Positions 34,496-41,943 of a stretch of 64,000 bases of DNA are shown piece by piece. The stretch covers positions 49,168-113,167 of the forward strand of contig NZ_CP162135.1 in NCBI RefSeq assembly GCF_040833955.1. The letters are read 5' to 3'. The notes beneath the pieces are model-generated. The model ran no database searches. It was not told the origin of the DNA and saw nothing but the letters and a program-made list of their open reading frames with translations. The DNA comes from Leptospira sp. WS60.C2. Its GTDB lineage: Bacteria; Spirochaetota; Leptospiria; Leptospirales; Leptospiraceae. How positions within the stretch are numbered: the stretch's first letter is position 1; each line of letters begins with the position of its first letter. A program made the position numbers and the translations under genes.

Positions 34496-35146
34496 TAGGC
34501 AAAAATATAAATAAAATACTAGAAATATTCCAATTACAGAAGATCGAACTAAAGTTTCCCTTTAGTACCTATACCACATTGCACATTATAAGGTAAATGT
34601 TCGCTACAAACGGTAAATACCATTCCTAAGAATTTATGCAAAGAAATCGTTCCAGTCAACATTGTAAAAGCTAGTTCGATATTCACATTGTATTAATTTC
34701 ACTATTTTTATATCTTATCTCAAAAAATTTACTTTTAGCCGTTCAGTAGCTATAAGCAAATAAATATAATTCATTAAATTTAACTATTCTGTAGTTAATG
34801 GGGCGAAGCTTTACCTTCAAATTTTTTTAATTTATTTCCCAAACAAATTTCCAATCGTATAATTTCTTTGCAATAGGCTAACTTTTAAGCTCTTTCTTGA
34901 AGAAAAAACAAGACAATTTTAATTTGTCTTGTTTCTTGATACTTTCCCAAAAAGTTCTTATTTTAAATTCAATTTGCTTAAGTTTTGATTGAAATTGAAA
35001 TTTCCAATGAGTAAAAAATTAATCTCAGATGAAAACTATCTGCAAGTCTATTTTGACTATTAGATACTCGGTAACAGGTGCGATCATATGAACTTATTTT
35101 TTGCTAATCCATTGATATACGAGGCAGTGGATTTTAATTAAAATGA
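34496..35146. other. Intergenic region between array and mobile element
   Basis: These 650 bases contain the probable bidirectional terminator at 34906-34934. No gene is visible. The region separates the cassette array (left) from the replication-type element (right). Confidence 0.5.
34906..34934. terminator. Probable bidirectional terminator
   Basis: AAACAAGACAA (34906-34916) and its complement TTGTCTTGTTT (34924-34934) form an 11-bp stem with a 7-base loop. A-rich sequence on the left and T-rich on the right would allow termination in both directions. It serves the plus-strand array genes and the minus-strand XRE/polymerase genes. Confidence 0.5.
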
Positions 35147-35410
35147 TTAGGAATTTTCGTTATTTTTAATTTCAAAAGGAATGTTGAGCTTAATACAAAG
35201 TAATAAAATGTGTTCTAGGGAACAATTTGTATCTTCGTTTGTTATTATTTTGTGAATTTGCGATTTGGATATTCCTGTGATAAATTCAAGTTCTCTCAGA
35301 GAGTTTCTTTCTTCCTTGATTTTACTCTGAAGTTTTCGAATTAAGCCTAATTTAGTCTTGGTAATATCCATTTGTCTATTTGATTCAAAGTTTGAATTCG
35401 ATTTTGCCAA
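35147..35410 (-). CDS. XRE-type helix-turn-helix protein
   Basis: This encodes 87 residues. The segment at about 37-75 (LRELEFITGISKSQIHKIIT and LEHILLLCIKLNIPFEI) is a lambda-repressor-like HTH as in small antitoxins and plasmid regulators. It lies downstream of the polymerase-like gene on the same strand with an 80-bp gap. It could control replication genes of the element or be an orphan antitoxin; no toxin partner is adjacent. Confidence 0.6.
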   Translation of the reverse strand: MAKSNSNFESNRQMDITKTKLGLIRKLQSKIKEERNSLRELEFITGISKSQIHKIITNEDTNCSLEHILLLCIKLNIPFEIKNNENS

Positions 35411-35492
35411 CTTTTTATATAGTATGTTATATTTAACAAACTTATTTTTTAAAAATTATACTTTGATCATATGAACTTCAATGAAGATATCC

Positions 35493-37019
35493 TTACAATC
35501 CCTTGATAATTATTTGAAAATCACCATGCCCTACTCTTGATCTTTCAGTTTTTATTATTTGAAGTATACTAGTATATCTCAACTTATTTACCATATCAAA
35601 TCTATTGGAATCTAATTGTTTTATTTTTTTAATTTTATTTAAAGTTTGCTTCTTTGTATCTCCAATTCGTTTTTCTTTACTTGTTTTGTAATAAATTTTC
35701 ATTCTTTCTTCGTTAACAATATTTAATTTTAAAGTTGAAATCTCCTTCTCTTTTTTGATTTTTTTGCGCGATTTACGATAACTTTCTTTATTTATTAATT
35801 CTATAAATTTTTCTTTGATATTTTCAACTTTGAAATCAGGTCTTTCGAAAGGGAAAATTTGATTCAAAAAGTTTAATAAAATGTTTTCTTCTGATTTTTT
35901 ACAAAGAATCGCATCATGAATATTTAAATAGAAGAAATCTGGATTTCTTCGTTTTATAAGTTTTGAAAATTTTCGAAGCATGTAATTTGATTCATATACT
36001 ACCAAATTTTTTTGTAAGTCACTTCCTGGAGTTTTTGTAATAAAATTATGAATAAATGGAAAATTCGATTTCATTTCATAATATGCTCCATGAATATGAA
36101 ATGAGGTATAATAATTACCATTCTTATTTACTTTTCTATAATTTTCTGGATTTGTATATAAATAAGAGATTAATCTTTTTTTGATTTGATCTCTTGTCAT
36201 TGGGAAATCATAATTTTTCTTTTTTGCTTCTTCTAAAAAAAATTCATAAAGATTTCTATTCAATACTAATTCTTTATATCTCTGCAACTCTGCCTTTGGC
36301 GCACCGATTTTAAAATCAATGAGATTAGATAAATGTAAATACAAGAAATAAAAATGGGCACTTGACATGTCAATTTCACTTACTTCCTCTCCATCTGCTA
36401 ATAGCAAAAACCTTAATTCCTTTTTTAACTTCGAGACGAAGTGATACATCCGCTCTCCTTCATATCTTTTTGTAATTCTACTCTCTCCTTGCGAAAAGGA
36501 TTGAATTAATTCGTTATAAAGTTTATTTTCAGCGGAATTTGGATAATTTTTAATTTTATTCTTAAAAATTTCGTGATAATGATCATCGCGAATTGAAAGT
36601 CGTCCCAAATTTTCTTTATTTGAGTTTATCTCAGGCAAGTCACTAAAAACAAACTTTTTTTTCATTGTAGTTCTGATGCTATTGTCTACGTACATCTTTA
36701 CCTTTTTATTTGAAAAATTATTCATACCTTTGATAAAAAACCTTTTAGATTCCCGACCAACTATATAAGTATTACCTCGAAATAGTATGCCATTTTTCTC
36801 TAAGAATTTTAATTTTTCTAAATAGTTGTTACCAAGTTTACTTTTAATATACGTCGAGTGTAAATATTCCTTCTCTTCATTGAGCAAATGCTCGTATGCA
36901 TTCGAAAGAAATAGCGTATACTCTTCTATTTCACTTCTAGTTATTTCTAGTTTTTTTACCAATTGACGAATATCAAAGTAAACATTTACTCTTTTCTTTT
37001 TTACCTTCTCCATTTTCAC
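35493..37019 (-). CDS. Family-A-polymerase-like protein of a mobile element
   Basis: This encodes 508 residues. The middle carries the pattern of a family A polymerase palm. Motif A is EVSEIDMSSAHFYFLYLHL at about 212-230. The fingers-like R-x3-K region is TRDQIKKRLISYLYTNP at about 277-293. Motif C is FFYLNIHDAILC at about 364-375, with the HD pair. The N-terminal 130 residues and the very basic C-terminal 110 (KSRKKIKKEKEIS) show no exonuclease motifs. Such compact proteins occur in plasmids, phages and transposons. ACTCCTCC next to the start gives a good ribosome binding site. The DNA-polymerase assignment is by motif only and not certain. Confidence 0.5.
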   Translation of the reverse strand: MKMEKVKKKRVNVYFDIRQLVKKLEITRSEIEEYTLFLSNAYEHLLNEEKEYLHSTYIKSKLGNNYLEKLKFLEKNGILFRGNTYIVGRESKRFFIKGMNNFSNKKVKMYVDNSIRTTMKKKFVFSDLPEINSNKENLGRLSIRDDHYHEIFKNKIKNYPNSAENKLYNELIQSFSQGESRITKRYEGERMYHFVSKLKKELRFLLLADGEEVSEIDMSSAHFYFLYLHLSNLIDFKIGAPKAELQRYKELVLNRNLYEFFLEEAKKKNYDFPMTRDQIKKRLISYLYTNPENYRKVNKNGNYYTSFHIHGAYYEMKSNFPFIHNFITKTPGSDLQKNLVVYESNYMLRKFSKLIKRRNPDFFYLNIHDAILCKKSEENILLNFLNQIFPFERPDFKVENIKEKFIELINKESYRKSRKKIKKEKEISTLKLNIVNEERMKIYYKTSKEKRIGDTKKQTLNKIKKIKQLDSNRFDMVNKLRYTSILQIIKTERSRVGHGDFQIIIKGL

Positions 37020-37352
37020 ACTCCTCCGTAAAATAGAACTATTACAGTTTTTACGAAAATTAGCACAATTAGAAAAGTGTCGTTTTGAAATTGGTTTTTT
37101 CCTTCAAATACAGCAAAAACTGCGTTTTTTAAAGGAAACATATATATATGGGCCGTTTACGGCACCTTATTTGCTTTTATTTGCATGCTTGCACAGAATA
37201 GAAACCTTACATTCTCTTCCATATTCAACAATTTTGATTCAATCTTTGTATTAATTAAAAAGAATTAGAAATTACTACTAAAGATTTCTAACCCGATTCA
37301 GAAAAATATTTTGAAGGGATATAATAGTTTAGTATTTCAGAAGGAGAATTAA
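37020..37352. promoter_or_regulatory. Divergent control region, possible replication site
   Basis: These 330 bases lie between the polymerase-like gene (left) and the first Rep-like paralogue (right). They contain a TA-rich run followed by GGCCGTTTACGGCA (about 37150-37163), a short GC hairpin, and the promoter-like AGGGATATAAT at 37315-37325. A similar GC-rich hairpin (TGCCG ... CGGCA at about 41848-41872) precedes the HUH-helicase gene, so these could be related origins or operators. Confidence 0.4.
37315..37325 (+). promoter_or_regulatory. AGGGATATAAT box, copy 1
   Basis: AGGGATATAAT ends 27 bases before the ATG of the Rep-like paralogue at 37353. The same 11-mer at exactly the same distance precedes the second paralogue at 44114. 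TATAAT is a perfect -10 box; the conserved AGGGA extension suggests a regulator or special promoter class. Confidence 0.6.
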
Positions 37353-38057
37353 ATGAAAACTACAACTCAAATTAATGACGCAATTAAGGAATTCGACAAT
37401 CTAGTTAGTAAATCAAATTTCAAGAATTATAAGAAAGTATTGAATGTATTTCGATTAGGCTCGGATGCAGATAGTCAAGCTCAACATGAAGTGATGGAAG
37501 ACTCACTTCGAAAAGCCTTTTTGGAGTTAGAAAAGTCTTTGTTTAGAAATTTATATGAGGATTACTCAAATAAATTCTCTGAATCGATACCATGTTTACC
37601 TCGTCTGGTTTTTCGTATTCAAAATGACTCTTTCTTTTTCGGTGATCCATATCTCGTTGTAGTTACTTACATGCCAGAGCAGTATCTACTCGCACTTCAC
37701 TCAATGTTTGAAGTAAAATTTAAGAATTTCTCAAGTCATAATTATGCGAGATTAACAACTAAAGTATACTTTGATTTTCAGAAGTTTGATAAGACAGTCT
37801 GTCAGATGTTCAAGGAACACTCAGATTTTTTTGAAACAGTAAATCCAAGAACATTCTTTCGAAAAAGCCTCTCAAAAGTTCATTTCGTTGATCAAAAAGT
37901 TTCTTCTAGTGAAAATTCTTTGAAAATTGCAAAGAAGCTACATGAGGCGTTAGATCAGTCGATTCAAAGCTCTGAGAAAGGTATAACGATTGAGTTAAGC
38001 CCAGAAATACGAAAAAAAGTAGAAAAGCTGAGAAGTGAACTTGTTACTGCTGCTTAG
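37353..38057 (+). CDS. Rep-like paralogue 1 without HUH catalytic residues
   Basis: This encodes 234 residues. It is clearly homologous to the protein at 44114: both share KSNFKNYKKVL near residue 20, PRLVFR near 85 and KKLHEALDQSI near 200. Residues about 45-145 also resemble the N-terminal nuclease domain of the HUH-helicase at 41944: LEKSLFRNL versus VENKLFRSF, and PRLVF versus PRIAF. The catalytic HLH of that protein is replaced by YLV here. It is therefore probably a DNA-binding accessory or regulator of replication. AGAAGGAG precedes the ATG. The function is inferred from homology only. Confidence 0.65.
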   Translation: MKTTTQINDAIKEFDNLVSKSNFKNYKKVLNVFRLGSDADSQAQHEVMEDSLRKAFLELEKSLFRNLYEDYSNKFSESIPCLPRLVFRIQNDSFFFGDPYLVVVTYMPEQYLLALHSMFEVKFKNFSSHNYARLTTKVYFDFQKFDKTVCQMFKEHSDFFETVNPRTFFRKSLSKVHFVDQKVSSSENSLKIAKKLHEALDQSIQSSEKGITIELSPEIRKKVEKLRSELVTAA

Positions 38058-38076
38058 TAGATTTATGAAGAACAGT

Positions 38077-38760
38077 TTAGACTCTTTGCTTTGGCTGATA
38101 CCAGAGTAGAGAGTGTCCTGGATTGAAATAGGGACGAGTGTAAAAGTTTGAAGTTGTATTAGGAGATGTGTGACCTAATATTTTTTGGGCTGCAATCGAA
38201 CCAAACTGATCAAATATTCTCTGCCCAACTGTGTGACGGATGGAATGAGGGTGTATTTTCCTGCCTGCAGCAGTCTTCACATCCCAATTCCCAATTATCA
38301 TCTGTAAACCACGGGTTGAGAGAGGGATTCTCTCTTTTCTATTCTTCATCAAAAGAGTTAAAATAAAGTAATCTGAGCAAATACCGAAGCTTTCATGATA
38401 TTTTCTGACTTCTTCAAGTATTTCTTCTAAAATGACTGCATAGCCCACCGATCCACCTTTCTTTACATATCTGACAATCTTCTCCCCTTCCGGTGATTCG
38501 ATAATGCTTGAAAACCGTAAGTTTACTAATTCCTTTGCTCTCAAACCAGTTGAAGAAGCTAGTAGAAAGATGACCCTATCACGATACTCTCTTTCAGTAT
38601 TTGGCGAGGAGAAACGTTCCGCTAGAGAGTTCATCGTTTGATCAGTAAGCCCTTTGCCAATCATCGTGCCGTACGCGTTCTCTCTATTCTTAAGTTTATT
38701 GGAAAATCTTTGGATACTTTCTGTTTTTAAAAAGAGTGTTTTTAAATTTTTCATTAGCAT
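38077..38760 (-). CDS. Tyrosine recombinase (integrase)
   Basis: The ATG at 38760 has GGAGGG 9 bases upstream; a longer frame to 38784 runs into a palindromic site and is less likely. The product has 227 residues, with the C-terminal catalytic domain complete and a short N-terminal arm domain. STGLRAKEL contains the first Arg (about 74), YVKKGGS the Lys (about 100), HPHSIRHTVG the H-x-x-R (about 167-170), LGHTSPNTTSNFYTR the His and the nucleophile Tyr near 200. It is XerD-like and lacks the extra insert that defines integron integrases. It likely excises or integrates the 35-45 kb element, or resolves plasmid dimers. Confidence 0.8.
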   Translation of the reverse strand: MLMKNLKTLFLKTESIQRFSNKLKNRENAYGTMIGKGLTDQTMNSLAERFSSPNTEREYRDRVIFLLASSTGLRAKELVNLRFSSIIESPEGEKIVRYVKKGGSVGYAVILEEILEEVRKYHESFGICSDYFILTLLMKNRKERIPLSTRGLQMIIGNWDVKTAAGRKIHPHSIRHTVGQRIFDQFGSIAAQKILGHTSPNTTSNFYTRPYFNPGHSLLWYQPKQRV

Positions 38761-38777
38761 TGTCGCGAACCCTCCAA

Positions 38778-38795
38778 TGTCCATTTATGTGGACA
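38778..38795. promoter_or_regulatory. TGTCCA-N6-TGGACA palindrome, copy 1
   Basis: TGTCCA-TTTATG-TGGACA lies just upstream of the integrase ribosome binding site. Its arms are identical to the copy at 38935. It could be an operator for the integrase or a recombinase core site, since 6-base spacers between inverted arms are usual for Xer-type sites. Confidence 0.55.
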
Positions 38796-38934
38796 AAGGC
38801 AATAATGTCAATGCTTCCCAAATCAAAATGGCCAGATGGTGGTGGAGACTCAATCCGAAAGCTTATCAATGCAAAAAGGTGAACTATAAAGTGAAAATTG
38901 CGAAATTGATTTGAATTTAATATATTGAATCATG

Positions 38935-38952
38935 TGTCCATCATAGTGGACA
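38935..38952. promoter_or_regulatory. TGTCCA-N6-TGGACA palindrome, copy 2
   Basis: TGTCCA-TCATAG-TGGACA is the second copy, 157 bp centre to centre from copy 1, with identical arms and a different spacer. Conserved arms with free spacers fit a dimeric DNA-binding protein such as the neighbouring recombinase. Confidence 0.55.
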
Positions 38953-39125
38953 GTGTTCCTTTCCGAATATCTAAACTAGTTAGGTTCTAAAATTCACAAT
39001 ATTTCGGAACCTATCCAGCATTTGGTGCTCAAAACTATATTCATTAAAGAGAATATTTTCTAATATGAACTTTTTTAAAGTTTTTGAATTTTTTTTCAGT
39101 TTATTTGATACGAAATCGCACTTCG

Positions 39126-39136
39126 AGGGATATAAT
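39126..39136 (+). promoter_or_regulatory. AGGGATATAAT box, orphan copy
   Basis: The sequence is identical to the boxes before the two Rep-like paralogues, but nothing is encoded 28 bases downstream. It may be left over from a deleted third paralogue. Confidence 0.45.
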
Positions 39137-39314
39137 ATATATAGAGGAAAAGAAAATCTGATTCGGATTGCCTTATCGGAAATCGAACTCTAATTTTTTG
39201 ATTTTATAAAGGGGCGTATAATGTCTAAAAAAAAATAAATTCAATGACTTAGCAAATAGACCCTGACAAAAAATAAATTCCAAACTAAAAAAACCGCTAA
39301 CTGCCGCAAAATTC

Positions 39315-40244
39315 CTACCAACCTAGCCTCTTCGCCCTCTCTTTCACCAATTTCACATATTCTTCAGTTCCTGATTGCGAAAATGGGTATTCATTGATCT
39401 TTCCTATGAGCAATGGAACTTTCATTTCAATATTCTTTAAAGTCCTATCAATAACTGCATCTGAAAGACCGATTGTTTTCCCAAAAGCCCTAAAATCATT
39501 TAATTCTATCTTATTTTTCTTACCATTCAAGGTCAGGGCAAGTTCTTCGTTATCTTCCTTAAAAAATAACTTCACAGCCAATAAATCATAGGCAGGAGCC
39601 AATTTAATTCGACCCTCTAAATCAGTTTGAATCGAAAAGTTCTTTAAGTGCATGTCCGAATTTCCAGTTAGAAAAGAGAAAACGATCATTTCAAAAAAGC
39701 GAACTACATCAATACCCGGTGATGTAGTGTATTTTTTGATCCAACGACCAATTGACTCATAAGAACCTTTGTATTTATCTTCCGTCAGTCTTTCTGTTAA
39801 TTGGCAAAAATCTTCCTGGGCAACTTTCGTGTTCTTTTCCCGATCAAATCTTTTTGTGATATAAGCTAACTCTCCTGATTTCAATCGAATAAGAGATGAA
39901 ATGGCCACAGAAAAGGAAAATTCCTTAGCTAGTAACATCGTAAGATGTTCGTTTTCAGGTATATGTGCATAATCATCTGAAGGAGGTTTGAGAATAAAAT
40001 CTCCCTTAATTCCAACAATAGTGAGTCTTGAGTGATTATTTTGAGAATCGTCGAGATCAAGTGAGACTTTTGACTGAACTCCAGCTACACTTATTCTTGA
40101 CTCAATGTTGATTTTAGCCAAATCAAATATCGATTTCAGATCAATATCAAATTCAGGTATCTGATTTTTCCCGAACAAAAGTTTACTACATTGAGGATGA
40201 AAGTCTCTTTCACTTTCCTTTGCACATAGTAAACAAAATTTCAT
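39315..40244 (-). CDS. hipT: HipT-type kinase toxin (HipBST system)
   Basis: The ATG at 40244 follows GGAGAAACCAA and forms an ATGA overlap with the hipS stop; a longer in-frame start at 40280 lies inside hipS. The product has 309 residues: a HipA-like kinase without the N-terminal subdomain, which is the separate hipS. SRISVAGVQSK is the Gly-rich loop region, FILKPPSDDY holds the ATP-binding Lys, FSFLTGNSDMHLKNFS the catalytic loop, and LAPAYDLL the metal-binding Asp. In the E. coli O127 HipBST system HipT phosphorylates TrpS and HipS is the antitoxin. An N-terminal CLLC could bind metal. Confidence 0.8.
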   Translation of the reverse strand: MKFCLLCAKESERDFHPQCSKLLFGKNQIPEFDIDLKSIFDLAKINIESRISVAGVQSKVSLDLDDSQNNHSRLTIVGIKGDFILKPPSDDYAHIPENEHLTMLLAKEFSFSVAISSLIRLKSGELAYITKRFDREKNTKVAQEDFCQLTERLTEDKYKGSYESIGRWIKKYTTSPGIDVVRFFEMIVFSFLTGNSDMHLKNFSIQTDLEGRIKLAPAYDLLAVKLFFKEDNEELALTLNGKKNKIELNDFRAFGKTIGLSDAVIDRTLKNIEMKVPLLIGKINEYPFSQSGTEEYVKLVKERAKRLGW

Positions 40245-40564
40245 TTGGTTTCTCCAACCACACTGACAGCTCCAATACAATCTTCACAAACAGTGAGTAG
40301 AATTCCAAATCTATCCCTTCTATCAAGTCTCCAAATGTTTTGTGTGAGATTCAGTAACCATCCTTCAGGGATGAGACCATCAAAAAAAGGAAATAGAGTC
40401 TTTGAAATGTATGCTTCCTTTTGCTTTGGCAATGTGAAGCTGATTGGAGGATAATTCTTATTGTTTAGATAACGTTCATCGTATTGGAAAACATATCCAT
40501 TCTCATTCTCGAAAATCTCACCAGCAAATATCTCCCGAAAGAAAACCTTTCCTTTACGATTCAT
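40241..40564 (-). CDS. hipS: HipS antitoxin (HipA N-terminal-subdomain-like)
   Basis: This encodes 107 residues corresponding to the N-subdomain 1 of HipA as a free protein: GEIFENENGYVFQYDERYL, ISFTLPKQKEAY, LFPFFDGLIPEGWLLN and DRFGILLTVCEDCIGAVS. The FFDGLIPEGW block is diagnostic. In HipBST loci this small protein is the antitoxin that neutralises HipT. It overlaps hipB by 11 bases and hipT by 4 bases, so the three genes form one tight operon. Confidence 0.8.
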   Translation of the reverse strand: MNRKGKVFFREIFAGEIFENENGYVFQYDERYLNNKNYPPISFTLPKQKEAYISKTLFPFFDGLIPEGWLLNLTQNIWRLDRRDRFGILLTVCEDCIGAVSVVGETK

Positions 40565-40778
40565 CTACATTCCCTTTCGGTATAGGAACTGGGCTTAATT
40601 TGGCTCCAAATGCTTCTAGAACCTGATTTACTTTGTCCATGCGTAAAGATGCCTTACCTTGCTCTAAATCTCTGATAAAGCGTAAACCCACGCCAGTCAT
40701 ACGAGATAAGTCCTCTTGGGTTAAGGAATTCTTCTTTCTTTCCCCTTTAACGAAATCAGATAAATCACCTTGAGCCAT
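40554..40778 (-). CDS. hipB: HipB-type HTH regulator
   Basis: This encodes 74 residues. The HTH runs from about 8 to 60: VKGERKKNSLTQEDLSRMTGVGLRFIRDLEQGKASLRM is an XRE fold typical of HipB, including the FIRDLEQGK recognition region. In HipBST, HipB represses the operon and strengthens neutralisation by HipS. Three TATACC-N6-GGTATA-type operators lie directly upstream (40782-40880). Confidence 0.8.
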   Translation of the reverse strand: MAQGDLSDFVKGERKKNSLTQEDLSRMTGVGLRFIRDLEQGKASLRMDKVNQVLEAFGAKLSPVPIPKGNVDES

Positions 40779-40781
40779 TTC

Positions 40782-40799
40782 TATACCTTATCGGGTATA
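40782..40799. promoter_or_regulatory. HipB operator 1
   Basis: TATACC-TTATCG-GGTATA is a perfect 6-6-6 palindrome 4 bases upstream of the hipB start. The E. coli HipB operator TATCC-N8-GGATA has the same overall span, so this is the probable repressor site. Confidence 0.7.
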
Positions 40800-40822
40800 A
40801 ATCTTAGAAAGTAAAGCTGAAA

Positions 40823-40840
40823 TATACCCGATCGGGACTA
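40823..40840. promoter_or_regulatory. HipB operator 2
   Basis: TATACC-CGATCG-GGACTA is a degenerate copy with the right arm altered. It lies 41 bp from operator 1, four helical turns, which favours cooperative binding. Confidence 0.55.
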
Positions 40841-40862
40841 TCTTGATTCAAAATTGAACAAT

Positions 40863-40880
40863 TATACCCGAAAAGGTATC
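40863..40880. promoter_or_regulatory. HipB operator 3
   Basis: TATACC-CGAAAA-GGTATC has one mismatch in the arms and lies 40 bp from operator 2. The even spacing of the three sites points to one repressor complex coating the promoter. Confidence 0.65.
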
Positions 40881-41511
40881 ATTTTTTAGATAAAATGACC
40901 CACTTTGGTGTCTTTAAGCAAGAATTAAGGAGAAAAAGATGAATGAAAATTGCCTAATCAGAAAGCTTACCTTATAAACTCCAATTTGGTATTTGATAAT
41001 GAATAAACCTCTCTAAAACAAAGACAGTAAGTTCCGTTGCTAAATTAGAATCTAAAATATAACTCCATAGCACCAACATCTCCTCCATAATCTATTACGA
41101 ATTTCTAGCTTACTTCCCTACTCAAAGAAATTCAGTGATTTAGCTAGTTCAGACAAATAGACGCTACTATCTTTACTCTATAAAATCTATTTAACGCTAT
41201 TGCCTAAGTTCTCAAAGAAAGAACAGCCAACAACCAACTGCAAATACATCTATCCAATTCATCTTGCTGAAAAATCGAGCTTTAGTTTTCGCACAAGTGA
41301 GTTTTCAAATGTTAATTCTCTGATGGAATTCGATACCTAAATAGGAAGTGATAATATTTGATAATTCGGGGAATTGAAAACTTCAGTAAATAGCACCCTC
41401 AGGTAAAGCAATCCCCCTTCCGTTTCTATCAAAACTCCGAGAAATTTAATGCAAGATATTGAATATAATGTCCATATAACTCTAATTCGTTGACTAAAAG
41501 TGAAACATAAC

Positions 41512-41524
41512 ACGCATAATGCGT
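41512..41524. promoter_or_regulatory. ACGCAT-A-ATGCGT palindrome
   Basis: A perfect 13-base palindrome followed by seven T residues. Its arms resemble the ACGCA-N6-TGCGT palindrome at 47902 next to an XRE regulator gene, so both could bind that regulator. Confidence 0.4.
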
Positions 41525-41785
41525 TTTTTTCTAAAAAATCATATTTTTTATTGACAGAATATATCCACTTTAGTCTAAATATTATAGATTTTATAAATTT
41601 TTAGCGAAGGATGACTCAGTATTGATAAAATGTTCTATATGAAAATGTTCAAGCTCACTCAATATATAGCCTGAATTTTAATTCACATCGAATTTACTTT
41701 TTGTATTTTGTTCTCTACTCTCTTTCCCTCCTATTTTTTTATCCAAATCCTGTAATGCGCATTTTATTCCGAATCTTTTTTTCCC

Positions 41786-41796
41786 AGGGATACAAT
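41786..41796 (+). promoter_or_regulatory. AGGGATACAAT box, variant copy
   Basis: One mismatch to the other three boxes. It lies 148 bp before the HUH-helicase start, so the transcript would have a long leader containing the GC hairpin. Confidence 0.45.
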
Positions 41797-41943
41797 ATAA
41801 ATGTAACCTGTTAAAAAGGTTTCGAGATAAAGCTAGCTAATTCTGTGCCGACTTATGCGACGTTCGCGGCATTTTAGGATTAATGAAAATAAGATAATTA
41901 ATGGTACAGGGCAAAGCCATACTATTAATAAAGGAAAACCAAA

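Larger units (their letters stand above)
38796..39314. other. Intergenic region with repeats and small relics
   Basis: These 520 bases contain the second TGTCCA palindrome at 38935 and an AGGGATATAAT box at 39126 with no gene at the usual distance. A 28-codon frame lies at 38828-38914 (MARWWWRLNPKAY onward), and a minimal frame at about 39220 (AAAGGGG, then MSKKK and stop) looks like a gene truncated after its start. It appears to be a site of gene loss. Confidence 0.5.
40881..41943. other. 1.1-kb control or origin region before the HUH-helicase gene
   Basis: The left end has a 12-codon frame at 40939-40977 with a perfect AAGGAG ribosome site (MNENCLIRKLTL), possibly a leader peptide or a cut gene. 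Other contents are a palindrome ACGCATAATGCGT at 41512-41524, the AGGGATACAAT box at 41786-41796, AACCTGTTAAAAAGGTT at about 41809, and a GC hairpin TGCCG ... CGGCA at about 41848-41872. Such an accumulation of dyads before a Rep gene is what a replication origin would look like, but no iterons were found. Confidence 0.45.

Noticed and set aside
38077..38760. Integron integrase IntI
   Set aside because: It is a tyrosine recombinase, but without the IntI-specific extra segment near the third motif, and it sits in the replication-type element, not at the end of the attC-like array.
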